From Caenorhabditis remanei (Eukaryota > Nematoda > Chromadorea > Rhabditida > Rhabditidae), in assembly GCF_010183535.1 (NCBI RefSeq), contig NC_071330.1, positions 15,977,717-16,041,716 on the forward strand: a DNA stretch of 64,000 bases, written 5' to 3'. Within the stretch, counting starts at the first letter, position 1. Every line of letters begins with the position of its first letter. Shown here one piece after another: positions 20,886 through 31,699 of the stretch. The notes under the pieces are model-generated. The model saw nothing but the letters and a program-made list of their open reading frames with translations, ran no database searches and was not told where the DNA came from. The position numbers and the translations under genes are program-made.

Positions 20886-23800
20886 CTACACGCGTGAGTT
20901 CCGACGACGTGGTACGTGTGCTGGTGCTTGGGATGGTACTCTTCTCCTATAGATTCCATGAACATTTCTGAAATAAGAACAAAAATATCAGTGATTTTGA
21001 ATGGTTTTAAGGACACTCTGTCCTATTTTATTTACTCATGTTTTTTACTTCAGATTTTTTATCGTTTAAAACTGACAAGGAAAGCTTGTCTTCCTCTTTT
21101 TCCCTTCCCAAACCGTGTTTCTCTTATAAATTCCTGAACACTACAAAGCTATAATATGTACGAAGAGGTGAAAATCCTATACCAAAAAATCATTTAATGT
21201 TTATCTATATGAAACACTAACTTTCATTTCTTGAAACTAAAGTCTTTGAAGAAAATAAAGAACAAAGAGAAGCAAGGAATGAGTTACCGAACAAAACAAT
21301 TTTCAAAGAGGAAGTGTCTACCGACTGCTCCAAGCGAACATATTTCCCGTCTAGTGTTCAGGAATTTATAATAAAGGGAAAAAGGGGAAGACACAGACAA
21401 AAACATGGTTGAGAAACTCAAAATGTCCAAACTTTGACGTTGAATTTCACCATTACAGAGACCTATGAAGCATGTTTTTGAAGCTGATTAGATTTTTATA
21501 GACTTTCAGTTATGAACTTTTGATATCTACGGTTCATTTTCCATGGTAGTTTTTCGACTAAAGAGGTTCCCTTGTGAGAGCATTCTGTTTCTGGAATTTT
21601 AATGGCTTCAGGACTCCTAAATCCTTGAGTTATGAGAGTTATTGGTAGGTGAGGTTTGATTTATTTTGATTTATATATTTTTTACCTCAAAAAGTGTGGT
21701 GGGGGGGGGGCACGCTACAGAAATCCAGCACAGTAATTCAGTGGTTTTTTGACTCATGCAGTCGTTAATCATTAGAATAGTTTCAGTTTGGGACTTTAAA
21801 AATGTAATTCTTATATTATTGATAGAATTTCTTGTCACTTATAATTTTCACCAAACCAGACTAATAATTCAAAACTATCATATCTACAGCCTTCATAGAT
21901 AGACTATTCTGCCTAAACAGAGCTAGCCATTCTTACAGAACTCAAGGAAGTTTATCATACTTGCAAAATTCCAGGCTGGCCCGGCCCGGCCCGGTCGGCC
22001 CGGATTTGAATTTTTGAATTTTTTTTTCAATAATTTTTTTGTCTGAAAATTTTCCAAATTTTTTCTCAAGAATATCAAAAAATCAGTTTTAAGCGAGTTA
22101 TGAGACCTCAAAATTTCAAAAATCGCTCCCCGTCGTCATATTTTCAGTACATTTCAATAGAAGTTCTCCTCGTCTGAACGTGAAATGCATTCATAAATGT
22201 TCATTTTTCGAATTTTTTCTTGAGAATTTTTGAAAATATTGCTTTCACGTGTAGGACGAAGAGAAATTCTATTGAAATGTACTGAAAAAGTGCACGACTA
22301 GCATCGATTTTTAACATTTTGAGGTCTCATAACTCGCTTTAGACGCATTTTCAGACATGAAACCAAAAGAAATGTATCTTTTTTCTGGCTTTCTGAATCG
22401 ATTCATATCAAGAACCCTCAATTTAGAACTAGTTGTGTCCCCCTTTAAAATTTTTTTGCAACAAAAATTGGAAAATTTTCGAAAAAAAAATTGAATTTTT
22501 TTAGTACTGAAAATCCGGGCCGAACCGGGCCGGGCCGCGGGCCGGGCCGGGCCGGAGAAATTCTGATTTCGGCCCGGCCCGGCCCGACCCGTTGCAACTC
22601 TGAAGTTTATGTTATGGCTCCACCATGTTTTCGAATTCGGAAAAACGTAGCCTGTTAGACTGCCACTATAATTCAGGAATTTTTGGATTGAAATAGTACT
22701 ATGTATGTTGTTAGAGCTGTAACTGTGACGCAATGGAAACGTAATTTTGTTCCGGAAAAACTGGCCTTTTTTTAGGCAGGTCAATAATATAGCGCAATCT
22801 TTGATAATAAGTTAATATTTTGTTACCTCCAAATCTCATCCTGCAAGGCCATTTCGATTTCCATTTGTCCTTTCAATTCATCGTTTTGCTTTTCCTTCTC
22901 TTCCTGAAAAAAATTTGTTTGTCATTTAAAAAATGAATAACTCACAAAAATGGCATTGCTAGCAATGAACGCTTCAATCGAGGCGATTCTTGTTACAACC
23001 CAAAAAGAATCACATTCTTGTAAAAATTGCCCAATGAATACCACAGGAGGTACTATCATAAACAGCATCAGGAGTTGATGGGTGTTGAAGAAACCAGAGT
23101 AACTTGTGCTGCATCGTTCGAAGAAGGGGACTGAAATATAATAAAAAGTAAAGTGTATATCATGGTTTAAAAAATTAATGGAAGTTCAATAACCTTGAAA
23201 TTCACAAGCAGAAATGTTTCTCATTATTTTTCACCGCCATCTAGGGAGAGACCCGCATCAAAAGAAAAACAGCATAGCATCAGGCAAACGCGAAGTGTTC
23301 AACCGTAAAGTTATAGCGATACGTAGTGATGTGTATGTAGAAAAAAGAATGCGTCGTTGATGATATTGTTTTGGCATCACTTTTCGTTCTGATAGCAAAA
23401 AAATTAAACATATTCATTTTAATCAATAGGTGAGAATGTAAAGAGAAAAATAAACAAACAGGGAAATTGTGAACTTAATCTTAAGCTCAGGGCTGTGACA
23501 TTTTTTCGGAAGCACAATTTTTTGGATAGTTTTCGAAAAAACAGTTCGAATATTTTTGGAACTTTCTATTAAAATGTTGAAAAATTAAAATGGACCTTTT
23601 CTGGAGTTTTTGCTATTAGTAAAAAATAGTTGTTTAATTTTTTGCTACCTCCAGAATAGGTCCATAAGTAACAAAAACAGTGATTTTTGATTTTTTTTTT
23701 GAAATTGTTTCTAATTTTGTGCTCAAAAACAGATTTCTGGGGGTCTGTCCATTAGATACTCAAGTCTTCATACAAATTCAAAATTTTTGCCCTTGAAAAA

Positions 23801-26800
23801 CTATTTTTTCAGACAGTTTTCCTGAATTTGTTTTTACGAATTTTTCGTCTTTTTTCGGTAACAAGTTTTCGAAAGAAAAAGTGTTTGATTTCGGTAATTT
23901 TCGGATAAAGTTTTTTGAAAAATTTTCGGAAAAGTTTTTTCGCACAGCCCGGATAAATATGTATTTTCTGATAGGTTTTGATGTTTCACAAGACGCTGAC
24001 AAGTTGTAAGCAATGGCATTGAACCACTTTCGATCTTTGTATTTTTGGAATTGCATACTCGTTCGGGTTAATGACTTCATTTCGGGTTGAAAATTTCAGA
24101 TGAACTCGCCGCTGGGTGATATTTGAAGTTGGGAGAACACTGTTTTAGTAATAGTTCCAAAAAGTTGGTTTATAGGTTAGGTCAATCATAGAAAGAGTAA
24201 GGTTTTAAGCTTTCAGAATTAGTAATACACTAATGTGAATGTTGTTAGCAAACTTGCCAGCCAAGCCGAAATGGGCCAACACGGGTCGGCGCGTAACTTG
24301 CTTCAAACTGAGTTTTTATAAGCTAAAAAATATAAAAGAGCTATAGATCTCAGCGAGATCTATAGTTCTTTTAGAATGAAGTTCAAATTTTGTCTTGTCA
24401 TCTCAACGTAGTGTGATAAAAAAGTATTACCTATATACTTGTTTCATTAAATTCACTTTTTTTCCCCAAAATTTCAGAAAAAAAGAAAAAACTTGAACTA
24501 AACAAAGAATCATACTGGCACCGGAAATATTGAGCATCGTGCTTAAAAACCTTCTTTCTGAATGTTTCAGCTCCGTGTTAAAAAAATTTGATGTAAAAAT
24601 TTGATGGATAGAATTCAATAGAGTTACACATGAAAGTATAAATCCGCACTCACTAATGTTTGCTACTATATATTTAACTTATAATTCATAAAAAAAGGGT
24701 TTTTTAACGTACCAAAACTAAATCCGAGGGCAATCATTCGACACCAGAAACCAAGCGCAAAAGGACCGTAAGACGAAGGGTAAACTGAAACAATGAGCAA
24801 AACGGTAGCGATACTGGTGTAGACCTTATTAATTGATCTTCGGAACGGAACTTGTAACTCGGTGAGCATCCACTGAAAAATAATTTTTAAATGTTATCTT
24901 AGCATCCAAAGATTTTTTTATTTGGAAAATCTATGCATCCAATATACAGTTTTGAGCGAGTGGTCAGCCACCGGCGGTTGGGTAATACAATACCGGACAA
25001 AAAACAATCAAATTTTGCCTTTTTCTGTTGAAAATGTCCAACTTTTAAAGTGCGTCATGGTAAAACTAACTGTCCCACAAAATAACTTTTTATGTGGTCG
25101 AACAGATCAAGGGTAGAACTCCATTTTTGTAGTTGACAACTTTTTTGCACGGACACTCCCTAGCAAGTTGCGTATCGACAAAGTCATTTCTCTTTCAAAT
25201 CGACCGATTTCAGTGCAAAATAGGGCGATTTTCGAGCTGTTCGCTTAAGATGACCATAACTCTCAATGGAGTATCCGTACAAAAAAATTGTGGTACAGAA
25301 TCGGTATCGATACCGATTCTGTAAAAAAAAATCTCGACCCTCAAGACCTCGTTGGAAAATATATTTACAGTATTTGCTCCGGCTCCGCCCTGGACATATT
25401 CCGGCAAATAGAGGATCAGGTCGAATTTGAACCGGAGCGTGAAAAAAGTAGTCTAAGTCTTTGAAATTAAAAAAAAAAACAGTTTAAGACGCACTCTCTG
25501 ACTCGTTCGATCACCCATAGGCACACGAAAAAAGTCGACCATCTCCGATTTGCCTATAATTTGGATCAATGATAGTATCAAGTGTTCTCAGTAAATTGGG
25601 GTATTTTTTGGACGGGTCCGTCACCTGGGTACTTAGGAAAATCAAAAAATCGATATTTTTCGAAAATTTTTCCTGAAGTAGTTAGGAATGAACTCTTAAC
25701 GGGAAATTAATGTAGACACTGTTTTAAGCATTTTTTGTGTTCAGAAGAAAATTCCAGCTCAACTCCTTCAATGTGAAAATTTTGAAAATTCATGAAATTT
25801 TCGGGTTTTTTTCATAAAGTCGTCTTTATCTCGGCAGTGGCACAAGAAGACAACGGTTTTTATTAGAAAATCTAAATCTACATAAAATTTGGTATCGGAA
25901 ACATGCTGTCCCTACTCGTATCTCTATCCCCAAAGAACGGTTTTTGGGGGAAGTATGAGAAAAACTGCGATTTCAATTTTCAAGTCCTTCCAGTAAATTA
26001 TTTTTGATGTTTCAAAATGATGGTTTTTTAAAGTTTTTCATTCAATCATGCCGTTTTTATTCAGTTCCGGTACAATTTTCGATCATACCACGAAAAAATA
26101 TTCGAAAAAATTGAAATTTTAGAAATTTAGAAATTTTTTCCAGAAATGAATCATTCGAACAGAAATATTAAGGATATCAGTATAAACCTAGGAGAACATG
26201 ACTGGAACATAACTTAGGTTTATGAAACAACTGATTTCCATTATTGGGTCGTCTGAAACTTACGCTTTAATGATGAAATTTAGCGAAATGTTCAACTAAT
26301 GTTCAACATACTTGCAACGTTATTTGACAGAGGACTATGTTGAATATGACAGGAAAAGTGAGAAAACGATAAAAATTGACTGATATAGCAAGATTTTCAA
26401 AAAAAGACTTTAAAAAAAACTTTTCTGACTTCCAAAAAAGGTCAAACCATTGAACATGTAAGAGTCTAATTTAGTCTTTTTTTTTGATAATCTTGCTATA
26501 TCAGTCCAATTTTATTGTTTTCTCACTTTTCCTGTCATATTCAACATAGTCCTCTGTCAAATAACGTTGCAAGTATGAAGTTCCTTTGCATCAACTTCTC
26601 TAGTTGAACATTTCGCTAAATTTCATCATTAAAGCGTAAGTTTCAGACGACCCAATAATGGAAATCAGTTGTTTCATAAACTTAAATTATGTTCCAATCA
26701 TGTTCTTTTAATTTTATACTGATATCCTTAATATTTCTGTTCGAATGATTCAATTCTGGAAAAAATTTCAAAATTCCAAAAATTTCAATTTTTTCGAATA

Positions 26801-28270
26801 TTTTTTCGTGGTATGATCGAAAATTGTACCGGAACTTTAAAAAAACAGCATGATTGAATGAAAAACTTTAAAAAACCATCATTTTGAAACATCAAAAATA
26901 ATTTACTGGACGGACTTGAAAATTGAAATCGCAGTTTTTCTCATACTTCCCAAAAAAAGTGTTCTTTGGGGATAGGGTTACAAGTAGAAACAACATGGAT
27001 CCAATACCAAATTTTATGTAGATTCCGAATTTAAAATAAAAAATAGTGTCTTCTCGTGTCACTGCCGAGATAAAAACGATTTCATGAAAAAATCCAGAAA
27101 ATTTCACACATTTTGAAAATTTTCAAAATGAAGGTGTTGAGCTGGATTTTTCTTTAAACACAAAAAATGCCTAAAATAGTGTCTGCAATAACTTCCCGTC
27201 GAGATTTCATACCTAACTACTTTAGGAAAAATTTTCGAAAAATATCGATTTTTTGATTTTCCTAGGTACCCATGTGACGGACCCGGCCAAAAAGTACCCC
27301 AGTTTGCTGAGAACACTTGATACTATCTTTGATAAAAATTATAGGCAAATCGGAGATGGGCAACTTTTTTCGTGTGCCTACGGTCAGTTGATCGATACTC
27401 GATTGACTCAGAGAGCGCGTCTTAACCCGTTCAGCTACACAAATCATCATTGAATATCTTTTCTGTAGCGAATGAATAAATTTTTGGCAAAAGAAAATGA
27501 TGTTTTTGAAGTTTTTGAAAAAAGTTTTATATAATTATTGTATAATATTTTTAGTATAAATAACTTACTCTTTTTATCTCTCCACCTGCGCCGATAGTGA
27601 TTGCAGTAACTGCCACGTATCCAAATTTGCTGTAAAATACAAATACCGTTTTTCTATCATTTGAACTGCTATAATTTGTTCTTACCTGACTGTTTCATAC
27701 ATTTTATCGATAATTGGCATTGTAGTCGTAACGTCGAAACACTCCAATGTGATCGCTATCGTCATGATGAGAAGAGTAAAATGAAATCTCTTGTTTTTCT
27801 TCAATGCTTGCTTGATTTTCTCGTCGGCTGAAATTCAAAATTTAGTTTAATATCGATTGGTGTAATGATTCATACTGATGTTGTTTCTTAATTTTTCCAA
27901 CATACGGGCAAATCGGTCTCGTAGAGGATCCAATGGTGCTTCGTAAAGCATTTTATCACTGAAATAAAACAGTTAAAACTATGATAATAGTTCAAATAAA
28001 AAATAATGTTTTCCAACTAATCGTTTACGTTTGGAATGTATTTAAAAAGTAGTTTTTTTCGCTTTTAAAGTCTTTGTTTTCTAGACTCGACATTAATTTT
28101 TTTTGATCTACCAATAATATGGATTTGTTTAGTCGAATCGTCGGAAAAACACCGATTTTGCATGTTTCACCGTTGTTATCAAGAATATGATTCTTGTGTT
28201 GGATGAAAAAATAAGTGATAAAACATTTCAAATTATCAAAATTATGTGCCCGATTTTGATTTTGACACAT
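20886..28270 (-). CDS. Gene D: family-2 multi-pass membrane protein, about 8 exons
   Basis: Unrecognised nematode membrane protein. Exons joining in phase: 28029-28270 (or from 28284 if an upstream exon exists), 27876-27958, 27686-27827, 27569-27629, 24713-24872, 22946-23130, 22827-22903 and 20886-20967 (TAG). This gives about 343 aa. Hydrophobic segments include FHFTLLIMTIAITL, SIATVLLIVSVYPSS, FALGFWCRMIALGFSF, LLMLFMIVPPVVFI and RIASIEAFIASNAIF. A charged tail (EEKEKQNDELKGQMEIEM) and an arginine-rich end (PAHVPRRRNSRV) follow. The last four exons match gene C in length, phase and character. The 5' end is uncertain: a 12-bp possible microexon (28323-28334) and an open stretch at 28361-28588 could extend it. 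One intron holds a 1.95-kb foldback element, another a GC-rich element. The 23-bp minisatellite begins at the stop codon. Confidence 0.62.
21045..21415. repeat. Inverted repeat in gene D last intron
   Basis: TATAAATTCCTGAACACTA (about 21126-21144) is the complement of TAGTGTTCAGGAATTTATA (about 21354-21372). The outer parts (GAAAGCTTGTCTTCCTC, CCCTTCCC, ACCGTGTTTCTC) pair loosely with GGGGAAGACACAGAC and ACATGGTTGAG. An imperfect hairpin element. Confidence 0.55.
21955..22610. repeat. GC-rich-ended repeat (copy 2, inverted)
   Basis: Bounded by GGCCCGGCCCGGCCCGG (about 21978-22013) and GGGCCGGGCCGGGCCGG (about 22535-22580). It matches 7262-7830 in opposite orientation and lies in the last intron of gene D, as copy 1 lies in an intron of gene C. 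The body is itself a loose inverted repeat: TACATTTCAATAGAAGTTCT at 22149 opposes AATTCTATTGAAATGTAC at 22265. Confidence 0.72.
24431..24662 (-). other. Exon-like open segment inside gene D intron
   Basis: Open for about 77 codons (LSCVTLLNSIHQIFTSNFF; LSTMLNISGASMILCLVQVF), with a possible acceptor TATATAG and donor GTAATA. Including it would break the phase into the next exon (22946-23130), whereas skipping it gives a clean join. Part of it is also repeated at about 10880-10950. Probably an intronic repeat; an alternative exon cannot be excluded. Confidence 0.3.
24988..25335. mobile_element. Mariner-type MITE, longer copy, in gene D intron
   Basis: Begins after TA with CAATACCGGACAAAAAAC and carries AAAACTAACTGTCCCACAAA and GTAGTTGACAACTTTTT, as in the 18267, 33275 and 47608 copies. 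The expected inverted right end is missing; in its place lies a 30-bp perfect palindrome at 25294-25323. Confidence 0.6.
25294..25323. repeat. 30-bp perfect palindrome
   Basis: Two 15-nt halves, TACAGAATCGGTATC and GATACCGATTCTGTA, are exact reverse complements with no spacer. Confidence 0.85.
25483..27428. repeat. 1.95-kb foldback element in gene D intron
   Basis: Arms about 25483-26406 and 26475-27428 are reverse complements with scattered mismatches and small indels, around a loop of about 70 bp. Outer ends GTTTAAGACGC...CTCTCTGA pair with TCAGAGAGCGCGTCTTAAC. Paired landmarks include GATAGTATCAAGTGTTCTC / GAGAACACTTGATACTATC and AGAAAACGATAAAAATTG near the centre. No transposase frame. 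It lies between gene D exons 27569-27629 and 24713-24872, so the gene D pre-mRNA would contain a very long hairpin. Confidence 0.85.
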
Positions 28271-28360
28271 CAAAGTCTCCGTATCTGAAGTTATTAACCA
28301 TAATATGATTTGATGAACATACTTTTGTGCTTCACTGAAAATATAATATTCAAATGATAC

Positions 28361-29191
28361 TCAGTCTGAAATTAAATATTTTGTGCATCCTTGTAATGTC
28401 TTATTGCTGATTCCAGGCATGTGTTCGAAACTTTCTGAAAACTTTCTTTTGTACATTGAGCTATTGGTGGATTCATTGTCGAGACTTGTCATTTTTAAGG
28501 ATATTTCTGAACTGATAAACTGAGAATCGAGATGTTTCACACATCTAAACTTGCAAATTGTAGGCCTACTATATTTTTTTTTCTTCACGAGACAATTTTG
28601 ATCTACAACTCAAGAGCTGTTTAACGGTGTCTTCGTTTGGGAAAATGACGTATTGTAGGTCTAGAATAATTTGATCTTCCTAGTTTTTTTGTTTGCGACT
28701 ATGCGTGAAACGATGAGGACGAAATACCGTATCGTGGTCAAGTTTGAGAGCTCCTCAATGTATCAAAAAAGATGACCTGTAATAGAGGCGCACATAGCGG
28801 TTACTATTCGCAGAGGTATATCTCGGTTCCCAAAATAAATATCGAAAAATGCTAACTGACAAAATACAGCTTAATATTTGAAGAATATTTCTTCACTTGA
28901 AAATTTTTCATATTTTTAAAGACAACCGAGATAACATGCTTCATACTTTTGCTAGCAGGTGCGTACGCCTCTGTTACAGGTTTAACGGTATTTTCCATAT
29001 TGTACAAACCCAGATATTCACTTCATAGTCAGCAGTTTTTTTGTCGGGAGTCTTGATAAAATCTATGGCTCGTGAGAAATGTTTTGTCTCCAAATGTCCA
29101 ATTTTAATAGAAAAAGTTATCCAATTGGCGTGCTGTTGATAATAAAGTTGTTAGCTACAAAATTCTAAATTTGGGCTGGTACATTACACAC
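28361..29191. other. Upstream region of gene D
   Basis: A minus-strand open stretch at 28361-28588 (NESTNSSMYKRKFSESFEHM) could be a 5' exon of gene D but lacks a clean donor. An imperfect hairpin at about 28776-28985 pairs ACCTGTAATAGAGGCGCAC with GTGCGTACGCCTCTGTTACA, and TATCTCGGTT with AACCGAGATA. Otherwise AT-rich. Confidence 0.4.
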
Positions 29192-29412
29192 TTAAAGGAG
29201 GTGAGAACTCAAAAAAAAAGTTGACTCAAAATTCGGTAGGTGATTGCTCTGTGGGACCCGAACACATGACCGAACGCGCATGGGTACAAAACCGCAACCG
29301 GCTCGAGCTACACGGTCGAGAACGCAGCTGCCGACTCGGGACTGTGATAAATGTGGGTGCTTCTCAATCACAATTTCGATCACCATTTTTTTGCGTTCTC
29401 ACCTCCTTTAAA
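29192..29412 (-). mobile_element. Small TIR element carrying a tRNA-like segment
   Basis: Inverted ends TTAAAGGAGGTGAGAAC and GTTCTCACCTCCTTTAA bracket about 190 bp. Inside, on the minus strand, TGTAGCTCGAGCCGGTTGC (A-box-like) precedes GTGTTCGGGTCCCAC (B-box-like) at tRNA spacing. The outer stems are not tRNA-like, so it is a relic or captured tRNA-like promoter within a MITE. See also 11480-11570. Confidence 0.5.
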
Positions 29413-29843
29413 GAGTTTATACATAAGCAAACCAATTTTGCAGACACCGTGGCAAGTCTTCAAAGTGTACCATATTATGTTACTCCAGTGTCCGCTTTTC
29501 ACTGTTGTATCTTATTTTTAAAACGTTTTTCATTTCTTTTTAAAAAAATCAGAAATGTCAAAAACAGTTACCCCGGAGCAAGAGACCGGACCGTGTCGAG
29601 AAATATATTCTAGTGATCTGAAATTGGAATTCACTTGATGCTGGAATAAATTGTCTCTTGTTGGAATCTAGGATAATATATTCGCACAATGATCCGATCT
29701 CCCATAACTCTCGACTCGTTCACATTCAGTTTCTGTCACAAAATTTTTTTAAATTTTTGATTGGATGCTCTCAATTCTTGTCCAATTCCTTTCTTTACGT
29801 TATCTGTTTCATTTTTAATTTGAAGATGAATATTTGAAAGTGT
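29413..29843. other. Spacer 3' of fragment E
   Basis: AT-rich. It includes CCCGGAGCAAGAGACCGGACC (about 29571); no gene is seen. Confidence 0.4.
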
Positions 29844-29849
29844 TTTATT
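29844..29849 (-). terminator. Possible poly(A) signal for fragment E
   Basis: Minus-strand AATAAA about 40 nt after the stop codon of fragment E. Confidence 0.35.
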
Positions 29850-29886
29850 TTTGTAACATTAATAACAATTCAAAACTAATAACAGT

Positions 29887-30217
29887 TTATTTACGAGGTT
29901 CATTATAATATTGAATTTCTGGTTGCTTGAAAGAGACGATTCGTATTTTGTGGAGATTCGCGTCAACATCTTCGTTGCTTGACTTTTGTAGACAGATGAA
30001 ATATAGATCTTCATGAATTACGGTAACCAACAGAAAGAAATAGAAGAGAAGGATGTGGTACGAGTAGACAACCAGTAAGCCCTAAAATTTATTTCTAGGT
30101 TTAATTTTCGTGTAATTTTCTAGGTCTTACTGTATAATCGTTTTCTTTTCCCAGCATCATAAAAATTTGGAATATTTTATTTCCCCGCAAAAAGGTTGGC
30201 GTGCCATCGACGCGTTT
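29887..30217 (-). pseudogene. Fragment E: 3' part of a family-1 gene
   Basis: Two exons joined in phase 0, 30131-30217 and 29887-30081. They read KRVDGTPTFLRGNKIFQIFM..., then GLLVVYSYHILLFYFFLLVT, VIHEDLYF, and a tail KIRIVSFKQPEIQYYNEP. The second exon is clearly related to exon 3 of genes A and B (FYFFLIELITVIHG and the KIR-V-F tail). It is shorter (64 aa against 94), and neither the first family-1 exon nor most of the second is found upstream, where low-complexity sequence and the foldback/LINE complex begin. Either a truncated pseudogene or a diverged gene whose first exon I could not identify. Confidence 0.5.
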
Positions 30218-30674
30218 CTGAAAATGAAAATTCTGCTGCTATTTTTTTGATATATCTGCGACGGCACCCGGATGTTCAGCGTTCAAATTCAGTTTTTTTA
30301 TTGCGTTGAGATGTATTACCAGGATTTTCTGAAAGTAGAAACCCAAAACTCTTCCAGCGATTGGGCCGATGACGGCCCGCCTGAGACGCGTTTTTGTCCG
30401 GGTTTTCCAGTTTTTAGAGTTTATCTTCTCCAGGTTTTCCTCTTCTCTGGATTTCTTCTTCTTTATTAAAAACAGACACAAGGATAGACTAACACTCAGA
30501 TAGACAGACACTGGGGCGCCTCTGACGCGGAAGAATCCTTTTCCCCGATTTTTCCTTTTTTTCAAAATGTTTTTCTTCCAATTACCGACTTTTTTCCTTA
30601 AATTTTCATTCCAATTAACTATATCTGATATCGATGATATCGAGGATATCGACAAACGGTAAAGTGTATCGGAC
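30218..30674. other. Region between fragment E and the nested transposon complex
   Basis: A long minus-strand open stretch (30239-30712) is Lys/Arg/Ser-rich and crosses into repeat sequence, so it is unlikely to be a gene. Contains CGCCTGAGACGCG and GGCGCCTCTGACGCG, members of the short GC motifs also seen at 39-42 kb. Confidence 0.4.
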
Positions 30675-30722
30675 TCACTAGGGAATGTTGCAGACGTAAC
30701 TTGGCCTTTCAAATTGGCTGTT

Positions 30723-31699
30723 TTACATTTTTTTACATTTTATTTATTTGAGATGAAGGGCCAAAAGCCACTAACACAATCACAATAGAGGGAAAAAAGA
30801 GAAATAGGATACTAAAATTAGTAGTTAGACATGTTAAGCGTAAGATACAGAGTTAAATCGAGAACTTTGACATTATTTTTAAAACAGTGGGAGGATGGTT
30901 TAACCGGGAAAACATTAACAGGAAGGGAATTCCAACAGGATGATAAACGGTTGGGTAAGTATTGAGCACCGAATTTAGAGTTGTTAGACAAGAGAGATCT
31001 AATATGGAAAGGGTGTCGTCTTAAGGACTTAAGGTTAGGAAACAAGGTGAAAAGCAGATTTGGGGAGTAAAATTCTTTAGAAACAACTATTTTATACAAG
31101 TAAACTAGATCGTTGATTAGTCGTCTATATTCCAAAGATTCCAATTCATAGGTTTCCAAGGTTTTGAAATAGGATATGTATTCAAAGTTAAACTTCTTGG
31201 AGCAGCGATAAATAAATGATTTTTGGACTGATTCCAATTTTTTGATGAGACATTTGAACGTGGGGGAATATATCGTAGAGCCATATTCAATATTAGGTCG
31301 GATAAAAACCTTATAGCATGTCAGCATCACTTCGAATACTGAATTCCTAAGAACATTAAAAAGCATATTGATTCGACAGTGAGCTCTTCGTATAACAGAA
31401 TTTATATGAGAATCGAAAGATAAATCAGAGGAGAAAATAACTCCAAGATCACGAATAGTTTCACATTTTGGTAAGCGTAAACCACCAAGGGATATGTTGA
31501 GCATAGGGTTCGATTTCACACTTTTTCTTCTAGACTTGACGGATGTGATCAGTTCACATTTCTTAGGTGCTACGTTCATCTGCCAGGACTGGCACCATTC
31601 GGATAACTTTTTCAGGTCATTCTGAATTGTGACTGCGTCAGGAGAAATAAGTTTCAGGTCGTCTGCATAAAGTAAGGGGAAAGATTTTTTAAGAGGTAC
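30723..31699 (-). mobile_element. 5'-truncated non-LTR retrotransposon (LINE), RT 3' part
   Basis: The minus strand has an open frame from about 31699 to a stop at 30818. It begins VPLKKSFPLLYADD, containing the YADD catalytic motif of reverse transcriptase. It continues with features typical of CR1/jockey-like C-terminal RT and thumb regions: LKKLSEWCQSWQMN, TIRDLGVIFSSDLSF, VFIRPNIEYGSTIYS and LESVQKSFIYRC. The 3' end carries AAATAAATAAAATG and a TGTAAAAAAATGTAAAA-type tail near 30723-30750. It is 5'-truncated, as is common for LINE insertions. The preserved frame suggests a fairly recent insertion. The exact clade is not decided. Confidence 0.85.

Noticed and set aside
30239..30712. 157-codon minus-strand frame as a gene
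   Set aside because: Low-complexity Lys/Arg/Ser sequence that crosses into the end of the foldback element, with no family-1 similarity.
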